Positions 1 through 6,255 of a DNA stretch of 11,822 bases are shown piece by piece. The notes beneath the pieces were generated by a model. That model saw only the letters and a program-made list of their open reading frames with translations. It was not told the DNA's origin and did no database searches. Both the position numbers and the translations under genes were made by a program. Numbering within the stretch: the first letter of the stretch is position 1; every line of letters begins with the position of its first letter. Source of the DNA: Desulfobacterales bacterium (GTDB lineage Bacteria > Desulfobacterota > Desulfobacteria > Desulfobacterales > 4be13). The stretch is from NCBI GenBank assembly GCA_029934695.1, contig JAOZLU010000112.1, positions 1,753 through 13,574 of the forward strand, in the 5' to 3' direction.

Positions 1-48
1 TTGGCACTCCGGGATCCCGCTATTATCAACGTATTTGACAAAGGAAAC

Positions 49-76
49 TTGACAAATCAACCATGATGCATATATT
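49..76 (+). promoter_or_regulatory. Candidate sigma70-type promoter for the CoA-transferase/GNAT gene
   Basis: TTGACA (49-54) is followed after 16 nt by TATATT (71-76). The -35 hexamer is perfect, the -10 hexamer matches TATAAT at five of six positions, and the spacing is acceptable. A transcript from here would have a leader of about 125 nt before the ATG at 208. A second TTGACA at 35-40 has no matching -10. The -35 lies inside TTGACAAATC, a string that also occurs in the dispersed repeats near 6.36 and 11.78 kb, so repeat origin is possible. No experimental support. Confidence 0.45.
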
Positions 77-142
77 GAATGGCAATTTGAAATTTAGGAG
101 CTGGATATTATCGAACAAAGGGACCGACAAAGCGACGTAAAG

Positions 143-178
143 AATCATCCGTTTCATCCGTGTCCGGTTAAAAGTTTC
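143..178. repeat. Dispersed-repeat-like segment in the 5' leader
   Basis: This segment has a tandem CATCCGT pair (CATCCGTTTCATCCGT, 145-160) followed by GTGTCCGGTTAAAA. The ending resembles the reverse complement of the repeat at 2219-2254 (GTGTCC, a few bases, then GGTTAAAA), so both may belong to one family of short intergenic repeats. It lies between the candidate promoter and the ATG and would be transcribed as 5' leader. It does not encode protein. Confidence 0.35.
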
Positions 179-207
179 ACATCATATTAAATACCAAGGG
201 AAAAATT

Positions 208-2091
208 ATGGTAACAACAAGCTATTATTGGGCAGACAATTATGTTGAAAGAAAACGCACCGCAGAAGAAGCGATGAAATTAATCCGACCCGGCAAAAGG
301 GTTTTTATCGGATCCTCCTGCGGAGAACCTCAATACCTTATAAGAGCACTTTCAGAAATGTCAGGCCATCTTACGGACATTGAAATCGTCCGACTGATGG
401 CCCTGGAAAGCACCCCCCTGACGCTGATTGCCAACCAGACAGAGAGCCGGAGTCTTAATGTCAGGTCTTTTTACCTCGGGTCTGCCAAGCCAAAACATCT
501 TGATGAAAAAAAGCGTTTTATCACGCCGATGAACCTTTCTGCTATTCCCCGCCTGTTTAAAAGCAGAAGACTTCCCATTCATGTGGCGATTATCCAGGTG
601 ACACCGCCCGATGATTTCGGATGGATGAGTCTGGGAATTTCAGTGGATATCACTTTGGCGGCGGCCCGGTCTGCTGACCTGGTGATTGCCCAGGTCAATT
701 CCAAAATGCCCAGGGTCCTGGGTCAGAGTTTTATCCATGTGAACGATGTGAATGTCATTGTGGAACACGATGAGGATCTTCTTGCCGTTGACGAGCCTCC
801 GGAATCAGAGCCCGCCAATGCCATTGGGAGACTGCTTTCAAGGCTCATAGATGACGGCTCAACAATTCAGATCAGCCCCGGGGCAACCCCCGAGTCCTCC
901 CTTCTGGCCCTTTCAGGCAAGAGTGATCTCGGTATTCACACCGAGTATCTGACCGACGGAATCATGCGGCTTGTTTCAATAGGGGCTGTGAACAACCGTA
1001 AAAAAGGATTCAATGAGGGAAAACTGGTGGCAAGCAGCGCAATGGGGACTGAAAATCTTTATGAATTTTTGAATGACAATCCCTCCATTGAGTTTCACCC
1101 CTCGGATTATGTCAATGACCCCGGGATTATTTCCCGCAATAACAAGATGGTATCCATGAATGTTGCCATGACCATGGACCTCACCGGTCAGGTGGCTGCG
1201 GATGCCCTGCCTTACAACTATTTTTCCGGTGTGACCGGCATGCTTGATTTCGTCAGGGGGGCAGCCAAGTCTGAGGGCGGCAAATCAATTCTGATGCTCA
1301 CCTCAACGTCTGGGGGGAAAAAGAGCCGCATTGTTCCGATGCTGGAGAATACCGCAGTCGTTGTCCCCCGGGGAGACACCCATTATGTGGTCACCGAGTA
1401 CGGGGTTTTTAACATGTTCGGGAAGAGCCTTCAGGAAAGAGCCATGGGAATGATCAGCATTGCCCATCCTGATTTTCGTGACGAGCTTTTCTTTGAAGCA
1501 AAAAAAATGGGCCTGCTCAGTGCTGAACGCACCCTGAAGGAATCCATTTACGGGATATATCCGGTAAAGCTGGAAGAAGAAATAAAAATTGACGGCGAAG
1601 CGGTGACTGTCAGACCTGCGAAGCCGGTGGATGAAAGAAGGATACAGGAACATTTCTATAATCTGGACAAGGATGATGTGGTTTCAAGATTTTTTCATGA
1701 AAAGACCAGCTTTGTTCGTGATGATGTGGAAGGGATGTTTCAAGTGGATTATGTCAGGGACCTGACCATTCTTGCCCTTGTGGGAGAATTCGGTTTCGGG
1801 GAGGTCATCGCTGTTGGTGAATATCTTCTCAATCAGGCAAATAACATGGCAGAGGTGGCTTTTTCCGTGAGCAAGAAATTTCAGGGAAAACAGCTTGGAA
1901 AGATTCTGATGAGGAAGCTGGCCGAAGCTGCCCAGGAAAACGGAATTTCCGGGCTGTTTGCAGTGACTTCGCCGACAAACAGAGGGATGATAAAGCTGTT
2001 CAAGACTTTGCCTTATAAAGTTAAAACTGTGTTTGAGGAAGATATGGTTGTTTTAAGCTGCAAGTTCAATGAACTGGATATCAAAGATTGA
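208..2091 (+). CDS. Acetyl-CoA hydrolase/CoA-transferase family protein fused to a C-terminal GNAT domain
   Basis: A 627-residue cytosolic protein. Residues ~10-450 match the acetyl-CoA hydrolase / 4-hydroxybutyrate CoA-transferase family. Visible marks are the GIHTE segment (242-246, with E246 the likely catalytic glutamate that forms the glutamyl-CoA thioester) and the conserved C-terminal block VTEYGVFNMFGKSLQERA (395-412) followed by SIAHPDFRDEL (417-427). Residues ~465-615 form a GNAT acetyltransferase domain with an acetyl-CoA loop-like segment FQGKQLGKIL (558-567). Known family activity is CoA transfer between acyl-CoAs and carboxylates, or hydrolysis. The GNAT part could acetylate a protein or small molecule, but neither substrate is readable from sequence. 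The ATG at 208 has AAGGGA six bases upstream. The gene is intact and appears monocistronic, with ~390 bp of non-coding DNA before the next gene. Fold assignment is firm; substrate is unknown. Confidence 0.9.
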   Translation: MVTTSYYWADNYVERKRTAEEAMKLIRPGKRVFIGSSCGEPQYLIRALSEMSGHLTDIEIVRLMALESTPLTLIANQTESRSLNVRSFYLGSAKPKHLDEKKRFITPMNLSAIPRLFKSRRLPIHVAIIQVTPPDDFGWMSLGISVDITLAAARSADLVIAQVNSKMPRVLGQSFIHVNDVNVIVEHDEDLLAVDEPPESEPANAIGRLLSRLIDDGSTIQISPGATPESSLLALSGKSDLGIHTEYLTDGIMRLVSIGAVNNRKKGFNEGKLVASSAMGTENLYEFLNDNPSIEFHPSDYVNDPGIISRNNKMVSMNVAMTMDLTGQVAADALPYNYFSGVTGMLDFVRGAAKSEGGKSILMLTSTSGGKKSRIVPMLENTAVVVPRGDTHYVVTEYGVFNMFGKSLQERAMGMISIAHPDFRDELFFEAKKMGLLSAERTLKESIYGIYPVKLEEEIKIDGEAVTVRPAKPVDERRIQEHFYNLDKDDVVSRFFHEKTSFVRDDVEGMFQVDYVRDLTILALVGEFGFGEVIAVGEYLLNQANNMAEVAFSVSKKFQGKQLGKILMRKLAEAAQENGISGLFAVTSPTNRGMIKLFKTLPYKVKTVFEEDMVVLSCKFNELDIKD

Positions 2092-2164
2092 CATTCCTCT
2101 CAAATCCTGCTATCTGTTCTTTTTGCTTGGATCCAGATTGCTGCCCGGGCGATTCATGTCAGAT

Positions 2165-2191
2165 TTGACAAATAATTTTTCTGATTATAAC
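2165..2191 (+). promoter_or_regulatory. Weak candidate promoter upstream of the cNMP-domain gene
   Basis: TTGACA (2165-2170) and TATAAC (2186-2191) are separated by 15 nt. The hexamers are good but the spacing is short for sigma70. It lies ~290 bp upstream of the start at 2482, so the leader would contain the repeats and the hairpin. A chance match in AT-rich DNA is quite possible. Confidence 0.25.
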
Positions 2192-2218
2192 GCTTTCAGG
2201 GGATGCCTGAAATCAGCC

Positions 2219-2254
2219 CTGCGTCGCACCTTTTTAACCACAAAGGACACAAAG
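2219..2254 (+). repeat. 36-nt direct repeat, copy 1
   Basis: Identical over 36 nt to 2289-2324. The core is TTTTTAACCACAAAGGACAC. Copy start points are 70 bp apart. The unit is not palindromic. The core resembles intergenic repeats common in many bacterial genomes. Confidence 0.85.
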
Positions 2255-2288
2255 CACATAAGACAGATTGCTATCGGGAGTGACATTT

Positions 2289-2324
2289 CTGCGTCGCACC
2301 TTTTTAACCACAAAGGACACAAAG
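2289..2324 (+). repeat. 36-nt direct repeat, copy 2
   Basis: Identical to 2219-2254. It is followed by GGGGGCACAAAG, which continues the CACAAAG theme, so this copy extends into a further degenerate unit. Thirty-four nucleotides separate the two copies. Confidence 0.85.
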
Positions 2325-2370
2325 GGGGCACAAAGCTTAAATCTGGGGAACGAAACCTGCCAAATTATCT

Positions 2371-2393
2371 CATTCCCACCTTGTGTGGGAATG
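2371..2393. repeat. Short perfect hairpin
   Basis: CATTCCCAC (2371-2379) and GTGGGAATG (2385-2393) form a 9-bp perfect stem around the 5-nt loop CTTGT. No T-run follows, so it is unlikely to be an intrinsic terminator. It could be a small dispersed palindromic repeat or a leader structure of the following gene. Confidence 0.6.
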
Positions 2394-2481
2394 CAGGCCG
2401 GACGCTTTGCATCCCGTGATTTTTCCATCCTGAACAGGGAACGAGATCGGGCAGATTGAAATTCAGAAAAGAGGTTACATA

Positions 2482-2949
2482 ATGGAACATTCAGAAATTG
2501 AAAGCATTTTGAAAGGTTGCGAGTTTTTCAAGGAATTGAAAAAAGATGATATCGGGAATATCGCCAGCCTCTGCGAAGTGAAAATATACAATGTCGGAGA
2601 ATATGTTTTTCAGCAGCATGATTACGGAGAGCATCTTTATATTATTGCTGAGGGCCGCATATCTCTGGAAAGATCAGTTGATCTGGGGGCTCGCAAGGGA
2701 AATGTGCTCATCGAAACCCTTGGTAAGGGAAGGGTGATGGGGTGCTGGTCCACGCTTTTGGGTGAGTCCCATTTTCTCATGTCCTCAGCAGCCTGTCAGA
2801 AGCCGACAACGGTTGTAGCTATGAAGGGAGCAGATCTGAGGGGTATGATGCTCTCCAACACTTCGCTCGGATTTAACGTATTGGAAAGGTTCTGCTTTTT
2901 GCTACGAGACAGAATACAGTCTGCTTACGGGGCCTTGGAAAAAATATAG
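2482..2949 (+). CDS. Cyclic nucleotide-binding domain protein (stand-alone)
   Basis: A 155-residue protein that is essentially one CRP/FNR-type cNMP-binding domain. It opens with a helical segment ending in FFKELKKDDIGNIASLC (15-31), continues with the beta-roll strands around GEYVFQQHDYGEHLYIIAEGRI (39-60), and ends in C-terminal helices (~118-155). No helix-turn-helix, kinase or channel domain follows, so it is not a complete CRP-type transcription factor. The stretch where the phosphate-binding cassette should be (about 83-105, GRVMGCWSTLLGES) lacks the usual GELA...RxA pattern with its phosphate-binding arginine, so cAMP or cGMP binding is doubtful. The start is supported by AAGAGG seven bases upstream. 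It is on the same strand as the NuoE-like gene, 89 bp upstream, suggesting a shared transcript. A regulatory or docking role is inference only. Confidence 0.85.
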   Translation: MEHSEIESILKGCEFFKELKKDDIGNIASLCEVKIYNVGEYVFQQHDYGEHLYIIAEGRISLERSVDLGARKGNVLIETLGKGRVMGCWSTLLGESHFLMSSAACQKPTTVVAMKGADLRGMMLSNTSLGFNVLERFCFLLRDRIQSAYGALEKI

Positions 2950-3021
2950 TGGAAAGTGGAAAGTAAAAAGTGGAGAGTGAGTATTTCCGACTTCCCGCTT
3001 CTCACTCTCTTCACTTCCCAC
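2949..3021. repeat. GTGGAAAGT-type purine-rich repeat forming an imperfect hairpin
   Basis: GTGGAAAGTGGAAAGT (2949-2964) starts within the preceding stop codon and continues into AGTGGAGAGTGAG (2969-2981). GAGAGTGAG (2973-2981) pairs perfectly with CTCACTCTC (3001-3009). AGTG/CACT (2969-2972 with 3012-3015) extends the stem past a two-base bulge. An inverted relative lies at 6375-6391. It fills the gap between the cNMP-domain gene and the NuoE-like gene and ends just before the latter's ribosome binding site. Dispersed repeat; role unknown. Confidence 0.65.
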
Positions 3022-3038
3022 TCAGAAAGGAGCGTTTT

Positions 3039-3566
3039 ATGGATGAGGAGATTTTTACGGAAGAAGAAGCCATACGAAATGATATACAGTCTCGCATTGG
3101 GGAGGTTGAAAAGGAAAGAAAACATCTTATTCCCATCCTCCAGATGATTCAGGAAAGACATGCCTATCTTCCGCCCGAAGCCATAAAGATTGTGGCAGAG
3201 CATCTGAAAATCCCGATATGCGAAGTCTATGGCGTTGCAACATTTTATAACCAGTTCCGATTTCATCCCCCGGGCAGGCATCCGATCAAGGTATGTCTTG
3301 GCACTGCCTGTCATGTCAGAGCGGGTGATATTATCCTTGAAAATTTTGAACGGAAACTTGAAATTAAGGATGGCGAGACCACGCCGGACAAAGAATTCAG
3401 CATTGAAAGAGTCGCCTGCGTCGGATGCTGTGCGCTGGCACCTGTGGCGATTGTGGATGACACAGTCCACGGACGCATGGCCCCGAGCAAGGTGGAGGGG
3501 CTTCTCCTGCGTATTCAGATAGAAAAAGAAAAAGCGGAAAGAGAAAAACAGAAAAGTGAGAACTGA
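3039..3566 (+). CDS. NuoE/HoxE-like [2Fe-2S] thioredoxin-fold subunit of an NADH-oxidising complex
   Basis: A 175-residue homologue of the 24-kDa subunit (NuoE, HoxE, HydC/HndA, BamG families), within the usual size range. An N-terminal helical part contains LPPEAIKIVAEHL (44-56) and CEVYGVATFYNQF (61-73), typical of the family. The [2Fe-2S] ligands are all present as C86-x4-C91 and C127-x3-C131. In known complexes this subunit sits beside the FMN subunit and passes or buffers single electrons. The ATG at 3039 is chosen because AAGGAG lies six bases upstream and the family begins here. An upstream in-frame GTG at 2970 would only translate the repeat hairpin. The C-terminus is Lys/Glu-rich (161-175). 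The next gene starts 3 nt after the stop, so translational coupling is likely. Confidence 0.93.
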   Translation: MDEEIFTEEEAIRNDIQSRIGEVEKERKHLIPILQMIQERHAYLPPEAIKIVAEHLKIPICEVYGVATFYNQFRFHPPGRHPIKVCLGTACHVRAGDIILENFERKLEIKDGETTPDKEFSIERVACVGCCALAPVAIVDDTVHGRMAPSKVEGLLLRIQIEKEKAEREKQKSEN

Positions 3567-3569
3567 AAA

Positions 3570-5501
3570 ATGACAGAAGGATTAGAGCAGTTATTCAGCG
3601 CCATCCGGGAAGAGGCTGAAAAACGCCGGAAAGCGTTCACGGAGGCTCCGGTTCCGAAAATATATATTGGCATGGCAACATGCGGCATAGCGTCCGGCGC
3701 GGTGGAGACAAAACACGCGTTTGAGCAGGCCCTCGCGGAGCGAAATATTGAAGCCGTTATCCATACAGTGGGATGTGTGGGCCACTGCTATGCGGAGCCG
3801 GTGGTTGTCATCGATCATCCGGATTCAGGTTTTCCGCCCATTTTTTATCACGAAGTGACTGCCGGCAAAGCAAAAATGCTGACAAAGCTCTTTTTGGAAG
3901 AAGGGGACCCGCGGTTTGAGCATGTCTATGGAGCCACCGTGGAAAACGAGATGATTCCGTCGGTCATGGAATTTCCCCGGTTCAGCCAGGAAAAACGGGT
4001 GGTGATGGAAAAGTGCGGTCATATTGACCCGGAAGATATCTATGATTATATCGCCGACGGCGGATATTCGAGTCTTGTGAAGGTGCTTCAGCTTACGCCC
4101 CAGGAGATCATCAGAGAGATACAGGAGTCCGGCCTGAGAGGAAGAGGCGGTGCGGGATTTCCCACCGGCAGAAAATGGGAACTGGCAAGGCAGGCCGAGT
4201 CATCGAATAAAATCGTTATATGCAACGCAGACGAAGGCGATCCCGGGGCCTATATGGACCGGACCCTCTTGGAGAGCAATCCGCATCAGGTTCTCGAAGG
4301 GATGATTATCTGCGCATACACAGTGGGTGCTCAGAGTGCCACGATGTATGTGAGAGCGGAATATCCTCTTGCGGTAAAGCTTGTCACGAAAGCCATTCAG
4401 CAGGCAAAAGAGCTGGGGCTTCTAAGCAAAGGCATCCTGGGAACAGACATGGATTTGGACATTGATGTGTTTCAGGGATCAGGTGCCTTTGTCTGCGGGG
4501 AGGAGACCGCCCTGATTCAGTCTGTTGAAGGGCATAGGGGAATGCCCCAGTGTCGTCCGCCGTATCCTGTTGAAAAAGGGCTTGAGGATCAGCCCACCGT
4601 CATCAACAATGTGAAAACATTTGCTTCTGTTCCGCCCATCCTCACGAACAGTGCGGCCTGGTACAGGAGCATCGGCACAGAGAGCAGTCCTGGAACCGCT
4701 ATTTTCTCCGTGGTAGGGGATGTGGTTCATCCCGGTCTGGTGGAGATTCCCATGGGTGTGTCCCTGCGAACCCTTATTTTTGATATATGCGGAGGGATTC
4801 CGAACAAGAAAAATTTCAAGGCCGTTCAGATCGGAGGACCTTCCGGGGGATGTCTGCCCGAGGCGTTTCTGGACACGCCCATTGATTTTGACTCCCTGAC
4901 CGCAGCCGGGGCCATGATGGGGTCCGGCGGCATGGTGGTGATGGATGAGGATACCTGCATGGTGAATGTGTCCTGCTACTTTCTTGATTTTACGCAGAAA
5001 GAATCCTGCGGAAAATGCACCTTCTGCAGAATCGGAACCTATCACCTGCTTCACATATTGGAACGGCTTACCAAAGGCGAAGGCCGGGAAGGGGATTTGG
5101 AGCAACTGGAGAAGCTGAGTGAGGATATCAGAAACGGTTCTCTCTGCGGTCTGGGCAAAACCGCTCCGAATCCGGTACTCACATCATTGCAGTATTTCAG
5201 AGATGAATATGAGGCGCATATCACTGAAAAACGGTGTCCCGGAAAGATGTGCCGTCCCCTGACCGCTTTTTATATTGATTTGGAAACATGCGCCCGGGGC
5301 TGCGATGCCTGCGTGGGATGCTGCCCGGTGGATGCCATTTTTACCACAAGCACCCGGAAGAAAGGGATTGATCAGGAACTCTGCGTGAAATGCGGTGAGT
5401 GTGTGGTCGCGTGCCCGCCCCAGTATGATGCGGTGCGGAAGGTGTCGCCGCCGAATTTGGCCCCTGTTGTTGAGCGAGGAAAATCGGCTGATAAAAAGTG
5501 A
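3570..5501 (+). CDS. NuoF/HoxF/HydB-like NADH:FMN iron-sulfur subunit with ferredoxin extension
   Basis: A 643-residue subunit with the architecture of HydB/HndC/BamH-type NuoF proteins. Residues ~28-115 are a thioredoxin-like [2Fe-2S] domain (C38, C69, C73). Residues ~165-400 carry the FMN/NADH site: GLRGRGGAGFPTGRKWE (188-204), NADEGDPGAYMDRTLLE (219-235) and SGAFVCGEETALI (304-316). An SLBB-like region covers ~380-460. The NuoF [4Fe-4S] cluster is C480-x2-C483-x2-C486 plus C526 (SLCGLGKTAPNP). The C-terminus has two ferredoxin motifs: C574-x3-C578-x2-C581-x3-C585-P and C605-x2-C608-x2-C611-x3-C615-P. Expected role: NADH oxidation or NAD+ reduction at FMN, with electrons passed to partner subunits, possibly by flavin-based bifurcation. 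Oddities: only three cysteines in the N-terminal domain, and a one-residue insertion in the first ferredoxin motif. The partner enzyme is not in the window. Confidence 0.94.
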   Translation: MTEGLEQLFSAIREEAEKRRKAFTEAPVPKIYIGMATCGIASGAVETKHAFEQALAERNIEAVIHTVGCVGHCYAEPVVVIDHPDSGFPPIFYHEVTAGKAKMLTKLFLEEGDPRFEHVYGATVENEMIPSVMEFPRFSQEKRVVMEKCGHIDPEDIYDYIADGGYSSLVKVLQLTPQEIIREIQESGLRGRGGAGFPTGRKWELARQAESSNKIVICNADEGDPGAYMDRTLLESNPHQVLEGMIICAYTVGAQSATMYVRAEYPLAVKLVTKAIQQAKELGLLSKGILGTDMDLDIDVFQGSGAFVCGEETALIQSVEGHRGMPQCRPPYPVEKGLEDQPTVINNVKTFASVPPILTNSAAWYRSIGTESSPGTAIFSVVGDVVHPGLVEIPMGVSLRTLIFDICGGIPNKKNFKAVQIGGPSGGCLPEAFLDTPIDFDSLTAAGAMMGSGGMVVMDEDTCMVNVSCYFLDFTQKESCGKCTFCRIGTYHLLHILERLTKGEGREGDLEQLEKLSEDIRNGSLCGLGKTAPNPVLTSLQYFRDEYEAHITEKRCPGKMCRPLTAFYIDLETCARGCDACVGCCPVDAIFTTSTRKKGIDQELCVKCGECVVACPPQYDAVRKVSPPNLAPVVERGKSADKK

Positions 5502-5522
5502 TTGGCAGACCTCCTGACTGAC

Positions 5523-5559
5523 AGACCTCCGAGGTTTGCAAACCTCGGAGGTCTTTTTT
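5523..5559 (+). terminator. Perfect 32-nt palindrome with T-run, inside the diaphorase gene cluster
   Basis: 5523-5554 is a perfect palindrome beginning AGACCTCCGAGGTTTG, followed by six T (5554-5559). As RNA it gives a 14-15-bp stem and a very small loop with a U-tract, the form of a rho-independent terminator. It starts 21 nt after the stop of the NuoF-like gene and 60-91 nt before the NuoG-like gene, so it could lower or uncouple expression of the third subunit. AGACCTCC also occurs just upstream (5508-5515, GCAGACCTCCTGAC), hinting at a repeat unit. The arm sequence resembles a palindromic repeat found between genes in many genomes, so it may be an inserted repeat acting as a terminator. 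Confidence 0.75.
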
Positions 5560-5587
5560 CATAATTTGGTATAACAACCAACAAACG

Positions 5588-5604
5588 GCAACTGACAAAT
5601 GACA
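5588..5604 (+). repeat. GCAACTGACAAATGACA dispersed repeat, copy 1
   Basis: This 17-mer matches 11664-11680 (GCAACTGATAAATGATA) at 15 of 17 positions; both differences are C/T. It contains the first possible ATG (5599) of the NuoG-like gene. It resembles short repeats of the ACTGAyAAATGAyA type. Confidence 0.5.
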
Positions 5605-6255
5605 TATAATAAAATGGTAAAACTTCTGATAGATGGCAGGGAGATCAGAGCGGAAGAGGGGAAGTGTCTGCTTGAGACATGTCTTGATAATGATATTTAT
5701 GTTCCCAACCTCTGCCATGTCGGGGGCATGGAGAATCCTCATGCTTCATGCCGGCTGTGTTTTGTTGAGATTGAGGGAGAGGAGAAACCGGTCTCTTCGT
5801 GTACGCTCAGGGTCAGGGATGGCATGGTTGTCCGAACTGACACGCCACCTGTGAGGCGGTTGCAACGCGCCGCATTTGAGTTTCTCCTGTCAACGCATGA
5901 TGTACAATGCAAAGGATGTCCTGCCAACAAGAAATGCGAATTGCAGCGGATAGCCAAATTTCTGAAAGCAGGTCTCAAGTCCAAGCTTATGGAACAGCAT
6001 TTCAAAGAGGCCGAGACAGACCCGGGCCATCCTATTTTAAACTACTATCCCAATCGGTGCGTTCTGTGCGGCAAATGTATTTACGCGTGCCGGGAAAAGC
6101 ACGGTCACGCCCTTCTGACATTTGCCAAACGGGGAATTGACACGGTGATCAGTTTCTATGGTGAGGAGGACATGGCAAGACTTCCTGGTAAGGATTGTCT
6201 TGCCTGCGTGGAGATTTGTCCGGTGAGCGCTATTACTTTGAAGGCAGATGCCTGA
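5599..6255 (+). CDS. NuoG N-terminal/HoxU-like iron-sulfur subunit
   Basis: A 218-residue subunit (213 from the second ATG at 5614) equivalent to the N-terminal part of NuoG or HydA, or to HoxU/BamI-like proteins. It has a plant-type [2Fe-2S] domain with C39-x11-C51-x2-C54-x13-C68, and a NuoG His-Cys [4Fe-4S] motif H100-x3-C104-x2-C107-x5-C113. A complete ferredoxin motif follows at C154-x2-C157-x2-C160-x3-C164. The final motif has only three cysteines (C200, C203, C207-P); G197 stands where the first should be. There is no molybdopterin or H-cluster domain, so it is an electron-transfer subunit only. The first ATG (5599) lies inside a dispersed repeat, and neither start has a clear Shine-Dalgarno. 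MVKLLIDGREI from 5614 is the family-like start, so 5614 is a real alternative. It is separated from the NuoF-like gene by a terminator-like palindrome. Confidence 0.9.
   Translation: MTYNKMVKLLIDGREIRAEEGKCLLETCLDNDIYVPNLCHVGGMENPHASCRLCFVEIEGEEKPVSSCTLRVRDGMVVRTDTPPVRRLQRAAFEFLLSTHDVQCKGCPANKKCELQRIAKFLKAGLKSKLMEQHFKEAETDPGHPILNYYPNRCVLCGKCIYACREKHGHALLTFAKRGIDTVISFYGEEDMARLPGKDCLACVEICPVSAITLKADA

Larger units (their letters stand above)
2092..2481. other. Non-coding, repeat-rich intergenic region
   Basis: This 390-bp stretch has no convincing gene. It contains a candidate promoter (2165-2191), two exact 36-nt direct repeats (2219-2254 and 2289-2324) and a hairpin (2371-2393). Short open frames cross it, but their translations follow the repeats (NHKGHKGG, TTKDTKH). 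Such low-complexity peptides are a known by-product of ACCACAAAGGACACAAAG-type intergenic repeats. No T-rich hairpin follows the upstream gene closely. Confidence 0.7.

Noticed and set aside
2219..2324. Possible two-unit CRISPR array (36-nt repeats, 34-nt spacer)
   Set aside because: Only two units, the repeat is not palindromic, its core matches a common dispersed intergenic repeat type, and no cas gene is present.
2069..2459. Short plus-strand reading frames after the CoA-transferase gene
   Set aside because: They overlap the gene end or run through the ACCACAAAGGACACAAAG repeats; the peptides (NHKGHKGG, TTKDTKH) are repeat translations without a ribosome site or family.
2970..3038. N-terminal extension of the NuoE-like protein from GTG 2970
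   Set aside because: It only translates the purine-rich repeat hairpin; ATG 3039 has a strong AAGGAG at proper spacing and fits the family start.
4479..5105. 208-codon minus-strand frame inside the NuoF-like gene
   Set aside because: It is the antisense shadow of a strongly conserved coding region, with no family features of its own.
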